A DNA stretch of 64,000 nucleotides, from the NCBI RefSeq assembly GCF_011065895.1, contig NZ_JAALCR010000014.1:1-64000 (forward strand). Reading direction: 5' to 3'. Below the pieces are notes generated by a model. The model was given only the letters and a program-made list of their open reading frames with translations. It did not search any database and was not told where the DNA came from. The stretch is from Paludisphaera rhizosphaerae (lineage in GTDB: Bacteria > Planctomycetota > Planctomycetia > Isosphaerales > Isosphaeraceae). This document shows, one piece after another, positions 41,770 to 50,081 of this stretch; within the stretch, counting starts at the first letter, position 1; each line of letters begins with the position of its first letter. The translations under genes were made by a program, and so were the position numbers.

Positions 41770-42846
41770 TTAGAGGACTGCTCCGACCCTCAAGTAAGGG
41801 GCGAATGCCAGGGCGGAGAGGGCGGCGACCAGAAAGGCGTACCACCCAAGTACGCCGGCGTCGGATTGCTCGGCAGGCTTATCGAAGATGGTTGCGGCAA
41901 CGGCCACGAAGATGAGCAGAAGGACGATTCCATCGTGGGTGACAGACCACGAGGTCGCCAACGCGGCGACCGCCAACCAACGCTGGGGGCGATTCAGCGA
42001 GCGAAACGCGCGGCCTCCGTCGAGTTGCCAGAATGGTATGAGGTTGAACAGATTGACGAACGCGCCGACCCTCGCCAGTGCTGCATACAGCGGCTGACCA
42101 GTGGCGTAGAAGATCCCGGCGCAAGCGACCGAGGCGGCAAGCCCCCAGATCGGTCCCGCCAAGCCCACGCGCGCATCCTGTCTCGGGTCGTGGAGAGCCT
42201 GCCCCAGTCGGACGACGGCGCCCAGGCCGGGGATGAACATCGGAGCGCTGGCTCTCACGCCGTATCGCCGAAGCGCGGCCACGTGCCCCATCTCGTGGAC
42301 GTAGATCGACAGGACCAGCCCGATCGCGAATGGCAGCCCGAAAGCCGTCCAGTAGACGCCGGTCGCGGCGAGCATCGTCCAGAATGTCGAGCCACCCTTG
42401 AGTAGCCCGCCGATCAGGAGCTTCCCCTTCGTGACCAAGGCGAGCAGCACGAACTTAAACTTCAGGGCGACCATGGCCAGCGCCCCGAGCCCTCCAGCCG
42501 CCGCACCGGCCGACCATCCGTTGGCGCTTGTAGATGGGTCAGCCTGTGCGGGAACAGGCGACGGCGTCGGCGAGGCGTCCGCCTTTCGGCCCAGGTCTGC
42601 GATCCGGGCCACGATTGTGTCGCGCTGGCGAGTCCCGTTGGGGAGGAGATCCACTGCGTCCCGCCAGAAACCCAGGGCGGTCGACCAATCGGCGCGGGTC
42701 TCGGCGGCCTGGGCCTCAGCGGCGAGTTCTGTCAATCGCTCGGCGTGGACCAGACGATGGCAGCTGGGGCAAACCAACATGCCGCGCCCCAGTTCAATCC
42801 CGCAACCGCGACACGCCCTTTCAGCCTCAGGCTCCATGGCCATCAT
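41770..42846 (-). CDS. Site-2 protease-family (M50) membrane metalloprotease with N-terminal zinc ribbon
   Basis: 358 residues. The N-terminus has a zinc ribbon (CRGCG near residue 13, CPSCH near 26). A Pro/Ser/Ala-rich linker precedes about six membrane helices carrying HEMGH, the zinc-binding motif of M50 proteases, and NLIPFWQLDGG, the conserved second motif. Such enzymes cut substrate proteins inside the membrane, often to release regulators. The start 42846 overlaps the end of the upstream gene by 20 bases; ATGs at 42843 and 42837 are close alternatives. The overlap suggests coupling with that membrane protein. Confidence 0.92.
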   Translation of the reverse strand: MMAMEPEAERACRGCGIELGRGMLVCPSCHRLVHAERLTELAAEAQAAETRADWSTALGFWRDAVDLLPNGTRQRDTIVARIADLGRKADASPTPSPVPAQADPSTSANGWSAGAAAGGLGALAMVALKFKFVLLALVTKGKLLIGGLLKGGSTFWTMLAATGVYWTAFGLPFAIGLVLSIYVHEMGHVAALRRYGVRASAPMFIPGLGAVVRLGQALHDPRQDARVGLAGPIWGLAASVACAGIFYATGQPLYAALARVGAFVNLFNLIPFWQLDGGRAFRSLNRPQRWLAVAALATSWSVTHDGIVLLLIFVAVAATIFDKPAEQSDAGVLGWYAFLVAALSALAFAPYLRVGAVL

Positions 42847-43804
42847 CCCGATGGGGGTTGTCTTCGATCACGACCTCGGGGGCGACCGCGGCGGGGCGCT
42901 CGACCTTGTACGGGCCGTTGAACATCGCCAACGCCGTGGGCCGGTTGATCTTCCAGGCTTCCCAGAGTGCGAATCCGTAGATCAAACCCGAGATCGGGGC
43001 GGAAGACCCTACGATAACCGGCAAGGAGAACGCCAGCCCCAGCAGCATGGCGATCATGACCAGCCTCGGCGCCGAGGGAGCGTCGTCCTCCTCATCCTCC
43101 TCAACGATCACCTCGGTCGGGCCTTCCGCGGCCGGTGGGGCGGCCTCGGCGACGGGCTTTTCGGTCAGATTCTCCGCCTTGGGCGCCTCGGCCGTTTTCG
43201 GTTCCTCGACCTTGGGGGCGTCTGTCGTGCCCGGGGCTTCGTCGCTCTTCGGCGCGTCCTTGGATTCGGCCTCGTGCTTCGCGATAGCGTCGTCGAGCAC
43301 CTTCTGGATTTGCTCAGTCTGTTGCTTCTCTTCGGCCTCCCGACGTTCCTGCAAACCTTCGAGGACCATCGGGATGAGCATGATGGCGATCGAAGTGTAT
43401 GTGAGGCCCACCGCAAGCAGTTGATATCCCAGGCCTCCGCGGCCTCCCGATCCCGCCTTAACGGCCATGCCGATCATGACGCCGACGACCACCGAAACCA
43501 GGCCGAGGTTGTACCCGGTCATTTTCGTGATCGCGTAATAGCCGATCGCCCCGACGATCGCAGCCAGGAAACCGAGGATCGACGCCTTGACCACCCGGCC
43601 GACCTTCGAGCCGCCGGTCCAAGTCTGCTCGATCCGGCCCCGGCACGACTCGCATACGATATGTCCATTCACCTCGTAGTACCTGTCGACGATCAGCGAT
43701 TTGCAGGTCGCGCAAACGACGCCGGCGGGAGCTTCCTTGGTGAATTCGGCCTGGTCGAACTGAAGGGGGTCGTTCGCGTCAGAGGAGGGGGAGGCGGTGG
43801 ACAT
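42827..43804 (-). CDS. Membrane protein with zinc-finger head and acidic linker
   Basis: 325 residues. An N-terminal LIM-like zinc motif, CATCKS and CESCRG (about residues 30-55), precedes several helices (GRVVKASILGFLAAIVGAIGYY, LGLVSVVVGVMIGMAV, LLAVGLTYTSIAIMLIPMVL). A long charged linker follows (KHEAESKDAPKSDEAPGTT), then two more helices (LVMIAMLLGLAFSLPVIVGS). ATG at 43804 is chosen; 43 residues upstream in frame are not coding-like. Its 3' end overlaps the M50 protease by 20 bases. It could be a substrate or partner of that protease. No family was recognised with certainty. Confidence 0.82.
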   Translation of the reverse strand: MSTASPSSDANDPLQFDQAEFTKEAPAGVVCATCKSLIVDRYYEVNGHIVCESCRGRIEQTWTGGSKVGRVVKASILGFLAAIVGAIGYYAITKMTGYNLGLVSVVVGVMIGMAVKAGSGGRGGLGYQLLAVGLTYTSIAIMLIPMVLEGLQERREAEEKQQTEQIQKVLDDAIAKHEAESKDAPKSDEAPGTTDAPKVEEPKTAEAPKAENLTEKPVAEAAPPAAEGPTEVIVEEDEEDDAPSAPRLVMIAMLLGLAFSLPVIVGSSAPISGLIYGFALWEAWKINRPTALAMFNGPYKVERPAAVAPEVVIEDNPHRDDGHGA

Positions 43805-44176
43805 GTTCTTGCCTATCTTAACGTATTGCAGGCGAAGGTGATGAAGCGGTTCGGGTTCGATCCATCCAGCATAACATCCCGGGCCGCGCTCTGATAGGAG
43901 GAGTGCAGCCGTACGAATTTGGGCGGAAGTCAAGGCGTTGGGGGATTTCGGTGACTGGGTTGACCTGTTGGATTAATGGAAATATGAGTTTTGACGAGTA
44001 TGCCGTAGGATTGATGGACTTTTCTAAGAAAGTGGACCTGAGGGGTTGGCATTCTGGGATCCATCTTATACCCTACGTTCCAGGCACACCTTGCGAACCT
44101 ACCGACGTCCTTCCGGGTGGTTCGACCCACGGTACAGAGATAAGACATCCCCTTGGAATTTGCAGGAGATTGTTCG
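43805..44176. other. Divergent intergenic region
   Basis: The 372-base gap between divergent genes holds the candidate promoter described below at 43960-43988. The remainder shows no gene and no clear repeat. A promoter for the minus-strand membrane gene must also lie here but is not apparent. Confidence 0.45.
43960..43988 (+). promoter_or_regulatory. Candidate promoter of the Cys/Pro-rich secreted protein gene
   Basis: TTGACC (43960-43965) and TATGAG (43983-43988) are 17 bases apart. The leader would be about 180 bases. A G-rich stretch separates it from AAGTGG at 44030. Confidence 0.35.
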
Positions 44177-44548
44177 ATGAAGCTGCATCTGCTGGGCCTC
44201 GCCCTCGGCGCTCTGGTTGGTTCTTTCGTCCTCGGCGGCGAAGCTTCGGCCTGTCACCTCAAGCTGAAGAAGTGCTCCGCCCCGACCTGCGCCCCGGCTC
44301 CCGAGCCGGTTTGCGTCCCCACCCCGCCGCCGTGCCCCCCGCCGGTCGTCGAGACCTGCGCCCCGGCTCCCAAGAAGCACTGCTTCGGCGGTCTCAAGTG
44401 CCTGAGCCTGCCCAAGTTCAAGGGCTTCGGCTGCCACAAGTCGGCCCCGGTCGAGACCTGCACCGAGACCGTCTACGCCCCGGCCGCGGTCTACGCCGCT
44501 CCGCAGGCCCCGGTCTACGCCGCCCCGCAGGCGTCGGGCCAGAACTGA
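44177..44548 (+). CDS. Small secreted Cys/Pro-rich protein
   Basis: 123 residues: the signal peptide is MKLHLLGLALGALVGSFVLGGEASA. The mature part has many Cys and Pro (APTCAPAPEPVCVPTPPPCPPPVVETC) and ends in duplicated AVYAAPQAP/VYAAPQAS. The even number of Cys suggests disulfide linkage, as expected of a planctomycete cell-wall or coat protein. GCAGGAGA is upstream of the ATG at 44177. It ends before two strong hairpins. No family was recognised. Confidence 0.82.
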   Translation: MKLHLLGLALGALVGSFVLGGEASACHLKLKKCSAPTCAPAPEPVCVPTPPPCPPPVVETCAPAPKKHCFGGLKCLSLPKFKGFGCHKSAPVETCTETVYAPAAVYAAPQAPVYAAPQASGQN

Positions 44549-44585
44549 GAACGCGGCGATCCTCTAGGGTCGCCCGTTTGAACCT

Positions 44586-44621
44586 CGGCCGGATGCGAGC
44601 CCTCGGCTTCGCATCCGGCCG
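44586..44621. terminator. First hairpin between convergent genes
   Basis: A 13-base perfect stem: CGGCCGGATGCGA (44586-44598) pairs with TCGCATCCGGCCG (44609-44621), with a 10-base loop. It lies 38 bases after the stop of the plus-strand gene and 80 bases after that of the minus-strand gene. A short T-rich stretch (TGTTCGTTT) follows on the plus strand. Confidence 0.75.
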
Positions 44622-44646
44622 TGTTCGTTTCGAAGGCCCGGAAACA

Positions 44647-44688
44647 CCCCGCCCCCTGGTCGAGGGGTCGTCTCGACCTGGGGCGGGG
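44647..44688. terminator. Second hairpin between convergent genes
   Basis: CCCCGCCCC (44647-44655) pairs with GGGGCGGGG (44680-44688), and inside it GGTCGAG (44658-44664) pairs with CTCGACC (4472-78 of the 44600 block, 44672-44678). Loop of seven. It ends 12 bases from the minus-strand gene stop. With the first hairpin this forms a double terminator for converging transcripts. Confidence 0.75.
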
Positions 44689-44700
44689 GCGCGGCCGAGG

Positions 44701-45423
44701 TCAGACCAGCGGCCGCGGGTGCCAATTCAGGCTGTTGAAGACGAATCCCCCCGGCTTGGGGACCGACCACGATCGCACGGCGTGGACGCCTTGAGGGCGA
44801 TACTCGGGCCGAGCCGCGACGGCCGCCTCGATCTCCTCGGTCGTCGGCTGGACGCCGTCGGCGATGTAGCCGGCCGCTGCGAATCGCGCAAGCTGCAGGG
44901 CGTCGGCGAGCGGAAGCTCGGCCGTGAGCCGCGCGGGGTTTTCGGCCAGGGCCGCGCTGAGGAGACGCGCGGCGAAGACGTCGCCGACGCCGGCAAGATG
45001 CCGCGGGTGGGAGACCGCAACGGGATCGGCCTCCAGGCATTCCCAGACGCCGCGGCTCTCCCGGACGAGGGCTATCGGCCGAGAGCCGCCGCCGGTCACA
45101 ACGCGGATCGCGCCAGCCTGCTTCGCGCGGCGGGAGAGGCCCAGCGCCAATTCGATCGTCGCAGTTTGGGATTCGGCGTCGAGCATCCGGATGGCGTCTT
45201 CACGGTTGACGACGACGATGGGGCAGACGGCCTCGAGGTCGTGGGGAAGGTCGCCGCCGCCGCACCAGGCGATCGGCGCGTTGCGGTCGCCGGTGTGCTG
45301 GAGGAGGTCGAGAACGCGCTCGGCCGGGATTCGACCGAGAACGGAGGGCGAGACATAGCCGACGCGCGTCCGTCGGGCTGCCGGAGAGGCTTTGGGTTCA
45401 GGGATGGTTTTGGATTTCGCCAT
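44701..45423 (-). CDS. PfkB-like carbohydrate kinase, N-terminal lobe missing
   Basis: A 240-residue protein that aligns only with the second half of the ribokinase/PfkB fold. It shows CPIVVVNREDAIRMLD, GAIRVVTGGGSRPIALV and, near residue 160, AGVGDVFAARLLSAAL, where the catalytic DG/AGDxF motif is expected (GAGDVF-type; here GVGDVF). The N-terminal sugar-binding lobe with its GG and N motifs is absent, replaced by a short segment (VGYVSPSVLGRIPAERVLDLLQH). It starts at ATG 45423 with AAGGAAG six bases upstream. It may bind nucleotide but lack sugar selectivity, or be a regulator. It lies 114 bases downstream of the HAD gene. Confidence 0.7.
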   Translation of the reverse strand: MAKSKTIPEPKASPAARRTRVGYVSPSVLGRIPAERVLDLLQHTGDRNAPIAWCGGGDLPHDLEAVCPIVVVNREDAIRMLDAESQTATIELALGLSRRAKQAGAIRVVTGGGSRPIALVRESRGVWECLEADPVAVSHPRHLAGVGDVFAARLLSAALAENPARLTAELPLADALQLARFAAAGYIADGVQPTTEEIEAAVAARPEYRPQGVHAVRSWSVPKPGGFVFNSLNWHPRPLV

Positions 45424-45537
45424 GAGTCTTCCTTTCATCAGAGAGTGGACCGTCGCGGTCCGGATCGGGCGAAGCGCGGAAGGCCCCGCCGCGCGGGAGA
45501 GGTCCCGGGCGCTGCTGTGTCGCGTTCGGGATCAGGG

Positions 45538-46482
45538 TCAGAGGACTTCCGAGGTGAGGACCACCTCGCGGCGGTGGGAGGAGTGCCGCCGGTCGTGACG
45601 TGGGAGAGAAGCAGGGAGAGGATCGGACGGGGTGTCGGCGGCTGCCGCCCCGAATTCGCAGGCGAGCTGCGTCGGGTCGAGGTCGGCGATCGAGTCGACG
45701 ATCTTGTCGGGGAGGTAGGCGTAGTCGCTCAGGTCCTCGCGGTTCGTGCCCCCGCTGAGGACGAGCACGGTCTTGAAGCCAAGCTGGACGCCGCCGAGGA
45801 TGTCGGTCTCCATCGTGTCGCCGATGACGACCGTCTGGTCGGTGGTCAGCCCAAGCTCCTTGCGGGCGCCTCGGAGCATCAGCGGGCTGGGCTTGCCAGG
45901 GCTGAACGCCTTCACGCCGCTGGCCGACTCGATCATCGCCACGATTGCACCGCAGCCGGGTCGAAGTCCCTGCTCGGTGGGGCAGTTCGGGTCGGGATTG
46001 GTGGCGATCAGTTTCGCCCCCTTGAGGATCATCCGGACGGCGGCCTCCACCATCTCAAAACTGATGGTGCGGCCTTCGCCGACGACGACGTAGTCCGGAT
46101 CCTTGTCCACCACGGCGTAGCCGTTTTCATGCAGAGCATTCAGCAGGCCGCCTTCGCCGATGACGTAGGCCGTCCCTCCCGGACGCTGGCGGGCCAGGTA
46201 TCGGGCCGTGGCCATCGCACAGGTGTAGACGTGCTCGTCGCGAACAGGGATCCCCATCCGCTGGAGCCTCGTGGCCACGTCGCGGCGCGTTCGCTGGCTG
46301 TTGTTGGTCAAGAACCGGAAAGGCGTCCCGGCCTCCAACAGCTTGGCGATGAACTGATCCGCGCCGGGGATCAGTCGGCCGCCGCGATAGATCACGCCGT
46401 CCATGTCGATCAGGTAACCCAACCCCGATGGGGCCGGCGGACGTCCTCGAAAGGCGCGGTTCATGGTGTCGCTATCCTGCAT
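45538..46482 (-). CDS. HAD-IIA family phosphatase (NagD-like)
   Basis: 314 residues. The motifs of NagD/phosphoglycolate-phosphatase-type HADs are YLIDMDGVIYRGGRLIPGA, FLTNNSQRTR, the cap-domain region TCAMATARYLA and DYVVVGEGRTISFEM, FSPGKPSPLM and VIGDTMETDILGG. Residues after about 275 (ACEFGAAAADTPSDP onwards) are a low-complexity basic tail. AGGAGG (46491-46496 on the plus strand, read on the minus strand) is eight bases upstream and fixes the start at 46482. It dephosphorylates a small sugar phosphate or nucleotide, unidentified. It lies upstream of the PfkB-like gene on the same strand. Confidence 0.92.
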   Translation of the reverse strand: MQDSDTMNRAFRGRPPAPSGLGYLIDMDGVIYRGGRLIPGADQFIAKLLEAGTPFRFLTNNSQRTRRDVATRLQRMGIPVRDEHVYTCAMATARYLARQRPGGTAYVIGEGGLLNALHENGYAVVDKDPDYVVVGEGRTISFEMVEAAVRMILKGAKLIATNPDPNCPTEQGLRPGCGAIVAMIESASGVKAFSPGKPSPLMLRGARKELGLTTDQTVVIGDTMETDILGGVQLGFKTVLVLSGGTNREDLSDYAYLPDKIVDSIADLDPTQLACEFGAAAADTPSDPLPASLPRHDRRHSSHRREVVLTSEVL

Positions 46483-46638
46483 TCCTTCAACCTCCTGGGC
46501 CAATGAACAAGGTGGGGGAACGCTTCACCCGCCTGTCAGCCGAAGTATAAATTCCCAGGGCGATGATGGCATTGGCGATTCGTATGGAATCTGTAAAATA
46601 GTTGTCATGGCTAATCGGGTTGATGGTCAGGTTCAATC

Positions 46639-47754
46639 ATGACGCTCGAACCAAAACACGAACGTGTCTCGCGAGAGCTGACGGCGGAGATCGCCGCGGG
46701 GAAGTTCGGGCCGTCCGGCCGATTACCCAGCGAGGCGCAACTTGTGGGACGGTTTGGCGTCTCGCGGCCGACCATCGCGCGGGCGATGCGAGACCTGCAG
46801 GATCAGGGTTTGGTGGAGCGCCGAGTTGGGGCGGGGAGTTTCGTCCGGCCTCAGGCTGTGACCGCGACGGCCGGCCATCAGCTTGGCTTCCTCGTCCCCG
46901 GATTGGGTACGACTGAGATCTTCGAGGCGATCGGCGGCGAACTGGCGGGGCTGGCCCGAGGTCGAGGCTATGGCCTGATCTGGGGGGCGGGGCGGCGGTC
47001 GTCGAGCGAGGATCTGGGCTTCCGCGACGCCGACGAGCTATGCGATCAGTTCGTTCGCAGCCGGGCCGCGGGCGTCTTCTTCGCCCCATTCGAGAACGCG
47101 TCGGAGGGCGCATCGGCCAATCGCGACCTTGTCGAGAAGCTGCGGCGGGAAGGGGTGGCGGTTGTCTTGATCGACCGCGATCTTGTCCCATTCCCCATGC
47201 GCGAGGGGTTGGACCTGGTGGGGTTGGACAACTTCGCCGCCGGCTTCATGGCGGCCGATCATCTACTGAAGCTGGGCTGTCGCTCGCTGGCCTTCGCTCG
47301 TCGACGGTTTTCCGCTCCGACTGTCGACGCCCGGATCGCCGGGGCCCGCGAGGCGATGCTGTCGCGAGGCCTCTCCACACCCGTCGACTTCGTTCGCGAG
47401 GGTGAGTTCGACGACCCGGAACAGGTCCGTGACTCGTTCCTCCGCGACCCTCTCGACGCGATCATTTGCGCCAATGATCGGATGGCGGCCGTTTTGATGC
47501 GATCGCTCCAACGCTGCGGCCGGCGCGTTCCCCAGGACGTCCGACTCGTCGGCTTCGACGACGTCCGTTATGCGACGCTGCTGTCCGTCCCCCTGACCAC
47601 GATTCATCAGCCCTGTCGCGAAATCGCGGCCGTCGCTTTCCGCACGATGCTCGACCGAATCGCCGACCCTCAACTTCCTGCTCGCACGATCCGACTCACT
47701 CCGCGACTGGTCGTTCGCGAGTCGTGCGGGGCCTACCTGCCAAGGTCCGGCTGA
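46639..47754 (+). CDS. GntR-type regulator with LacI-like sensor domain
   Basis: 371 residues. The GntR winged helix is at residues 1-70: ELTAEIAAGKFGPSGRLPSEAQLVGRFGVSRPTIARAMRDLQDQGLVERRVGAGSFV. The rest is a periplasmic-binding-protein-like sensor (from VTATAGHQLGFLVPG), as in LacI: VFFAPFENA, VVLIDRDLVPF, VGLDNFAAGFMAADHLLKLG and DAIICANDRMAAVLMRSL. Such GntR-LacI chimeras (AraR-like) answer to sugars. The divergent neighbour is the HAD-IIA/PfkB pair, the likely target. The 5' region contains no obvious operator by eye. Confidence 0.93.
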   Translation: MTLEPKHERVSRELTAEIAAGKFGPSGRLPSEAQLVGRFGVSRPTIARAMRDLQDQGLVERRVGAGSFVRPQAVTATAGHQLGFLVPGLGTTEIFEAIGGELAGLARGRGYGLIWGAGRRSSSEDLGFRDADELCDQFVRSRAAGVFFAPFENASEGASANRDLVEKLRREGVAVVLIDRDLVPFPMREGLDLVGLDNFAAGFMAADHLLKLGCRSLAFARRRFSAPTVDARIAGAREAMLSRGLSTPVDFVREGEFDDPEQVRDSFLRDPLDAIICANDRMAAVLMRSLQRCGRRVPQDVRLVGFDDVRYATLLSVPLTTIHQPCREIAAVAFRTMLDRIADPQLPARTIRLTPRLVVRESCGAYLPRSG

Positions 47755-47831
47755 GGGAGACGCGATCCAAACGCCCGTGCTATGCTCGAAATCGACGAGA
47801 GTCCAACCGTCGCCGTTGTGGGAGAATCGCC

Positions 47832-48599
47832 ATGCCCTCGCCGTTCCCGGGGATGAATCCGTGGCTTGAGCACCCGCTCGTCTGGCACGGGTTCCATCAT
47901 CTTTATCTGTCGCGTCTCTGCCGTCAGATTGCGAGTCAGATCTCTCCCCGGTACGTCGTCGATGTCGATGACAACGTCTACATCAACAACGAAGACGAGG
48001 AACGCGTGGGCTGGTTCCGCCCCGACCTTGGCGTGAGGCGAACGGACGAGCAGCGCCCGGCTTGCGGCACGGCCGTCGCCCAGATCGAGGCTCCCGTTTA
48101 CCTGGAGCTTCCTCGGGAGAATGAGGAACGGCTCCCTTATCTCCGGATCACGGATGCCGACGGTCAGTATCTCGTGACCGTCGTCGAACTCTTGAGCCCT
48201 ACGAACAAGCGGCCGGGCGACAACCGGACGAGCTATCTCAACAAGCGACGAACGATCCTGGCGGCCGACGTCAACCTCGTCGAGATCGACTTCTTGCGGG
48301 CACATCCGCCGATGCCGACGAGCGCCCGCCCCCCTTGCGCCTATTCGGTCCTCGTGGTTCGCGCCGAGCGACAGAGTCGGGCTGGGTTCTGGCCGATCGG
48401 CCTACGCGATCCGCTGCCGATCATCCCGATCCCACTGAAGTCCGAAGACGTCCCGGCCCGCGTTGATCTCCGGGCGGCTCTCGATGAAGCCTACGAGGAC
48501 GCAGCCTATCAGTATCGCCTCTACAAGCGCGACCCCGAACCGCCGCTCTCGCCCGAGGACGACGTCTGGGCTCGCGGGCTCTTGCCAACGACCAGTTGA
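47832..48599 (+). CDS. DUF4058 domain protein
   Basis: A 255-residue cytosolic protein. The DUF4058 signature is MPSPFPGMNPWLEHPLVWHGFHH at the start, RPDLGVRR, APVYLELPRENEERLPYLRITD and VVELLSPTNKRPGDNRTSYLNKR. It has a predicted restriction-endonuclease-like (PD-(D/E)XK-type) core, with E and K in VELLSPTNK, but without biochemical evidence. GGAGAA precedes the ATG at 47832. It ends convergently, seven bases before the DAC-like gene. It is abundant in planctomycetes and cyanobacteria; function unknown. Confidence 0.92.
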   Translation: MPSPFPGMNPWLEHPLVWHGFHHLYLSRLCRQIASQISPRYVVDVDDNVYINNEDEERVGWFRPDLGVRRTDEQRPACGTAVAQIEAPVYLELPRENEERLPYLRITDADGQYLVTVVELLSPTNKRPGDNRTSYLNKRRTILAADVNLVEIDFLRAHPPMPTSARPPCAYSVLVVRAERQSRAGFWPIGLRDPLPIIPIPLKSEDVPARVDLRAALDEAYEDAAYQYRLYKRDPEPPLSPEDDVWARGLLPTTS

Positions 48600-48605
48600 T
48601 GGTCG

Positions 48606-50081
48606 TCAGAATTCCCAGACGCGGCGACCCTTGAGGAACATCGACACGTAACCGTCCTCGCTCACTTTCAGCACGGGGCCGAATTGCGAGGCCGCCAGCG
48701 CGGCGAGAGTCCGGGCGCCCTGAACGGAACGGCCCATGTCGAGGACTTCGGGGTTGATCCGGAGGATCGCGCCGAAGGTCAGCAGGTTGCCGTCGGGGTC
48801 GGCGACGACAGCGCCGTCGAGGCTGGCGATCGATTCCAGCACGGTCGGTTCCAACTGGCCGACGGTCATCCCGCGGACCGCGTGGTGTAGTGCCCTCTTC
48901 GCCAGGCGCGGCGAGAGGTTCTCCGGGTCCTGAGGGTCGTCGAAGGCGATCTCCTCAGCCATCCTGTCGACCGGGGCGATGAGCTGGGGGACGGACTTCT
49001 CGGGGTCTCGGGCGACCACCAGCAAGGCTCCGACGCGGGCCTCGCTGAGATTCAGCGCCGCCTGGAAGAGACGGCGGGCGAGGTCGCCGTCGCTCGATCG
49101 TTTCACGGCCTCGCGCCAGACGGCGAACTTGTTGGGGATGTCCAGCAGGCGCCAGCGGCCGTCACTGAAGCTGAAGGCCAATTCCCCCTCGGCGAAGACC
49201 TTGATCTCTTGCTGAGGTGTGAGAACCAGGCAGACGTGGCCGCCGGTGATCGTCGCTCGGGCGTGGCTCTGGTAAGGCCGGGGGCAGAGATGCGCGAGCG
49301 GACGCTGGAGCTGCGTCCGTTCAGCCCACTCGGCGATGTCGGCGATTCGGACCAACTCCCCTTGAGGGTCGACCACGAAGACCGTTCGGGTTCCATCGCA
49401 AAGGCGGTGGAACCCCTTGATGGCCGTCAGACGGGCGTTGAACTGCGGAGCGCCCTGCATGTTCTCCCGACCGGGCGTCGTCGGATCGTGAGGCGTCCCC
49501 AGGAGCAGGGCCCCGGTGGTGACTCGTTTGTTCTCATAGGTGGACAACGCGGCGACCCGCAGGGCTTCGAGCGCCGCCGGGATCCGAAAGGGACCGACCG
49601 TCGACAGGAAGTCGGCGATGATCAGGTCTTCGGTCAGGTAACTGAACCGCTCGACGCGGTCGGCGACCTCGTGATCGAAGAGGGCGCGGAAGCGGAAGTC
49701 GAGAGCCCGCACGATGACGTCGATCATCCGACGCTCGGCCGGGAAGAGCGGGACGGGGCTTCCGGGCTGGAAGGTCAGTCGGGTCCCGCGCCATTCGATA
49801 TCGATGGCGAGTCGGTCCGGGTCGTCGATGAGGCGGTAGGGGGCTTCCTGCATGACGACGTCGCCGTCGATGATCGTACGGTCCCCCTGGATCTCCAGGA
49901 TGGAGTCCGGGAAGAAGTGCTCCAGGGTGCGCCGCATCACCGATTGGTAGAGTCCGACGACCTTGGAGACGGGTCCGAGATGCCGGTCGGATCGAGCCTG
50001 CAAGGTGTACTCCGCCATCGTCATCGTCGCGATCGAGGCCGGGTCGAACCGGACCGCCCGCCTGACTGCATGATCCATCAT
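48606..50081 (-). CDS. DisA_N (DAC)-like C-terminal domain protein lacking the RHR motif
   Basis: 491 residues. The C-terminal part (about 390-491) has the DisA_N diadenylate cyclase pattern: DGA at 422-424 and TFGAILRIN, followed by GARTLAALAASQFGPVLKVSEDG at 455-477. The catalytic RHR of the family (GTRHRAA) reads GARTLAA, so the histidine and second arginine are absent. The first 390 residues form a separate alpha/beta domain that may be a sensor (IDIEWRGTRLTFQPG, CDGTRTVFVVDPQGELVRI). It probably binds adenine nucleotides and may not make c-di-AMP. Start at ATG 50081 with GGAGG ten bases upstream; the ATG at 50078 is an alternative. Confidence 0.75.
   Translation of the reverse strand: MMDHAVRRAVRFDPASIATMTMAEYTLQARSDRHLGPVSKVVGLYQSVMRRTLEHFFPDSILEIQGDRTIIDGDVVMQEAPYRLIDDPDRLAIDIEWRGTRLTFQPGSPVPLFPAERRMIDVIVRALDFRFRALFDHEVADRVERFSYLTEDLIIADFLSTVGPFRIPAALEALRVAALSTYENKRVTTGALLLGTPHDPTTPGRENMQGAPQFNARLTAIKGFHRLCDGTRTVFVVDPQGELVRIADIAEWAERTQLQRPLAHLCPRPYQSHARATITGGHVCLVLTPQQEIKVFAEGELAFSFSDGRWRLLDIPNKFAVWREAVKRSSDGDLARRLFQAALNLSEARVGALLVVARDPEKSVPQLIAPVDRMAEEIAFDDPQDPENLSPRLAKRALHHAVRGMTVGQLEPTVLESIASLDGAVVADPDGNLLTFGAILRINPEVLDMGRSVQGARTLAALAASQFGPVLKVSEDGYVSMFLKGRRVWEF

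Noticed and set aside
43903-46506. An 867-residue plus-strand frame
   Set aside because: Crosses three well-supported genes and two hairpins, with no family sequence; a GC-driven shadow.
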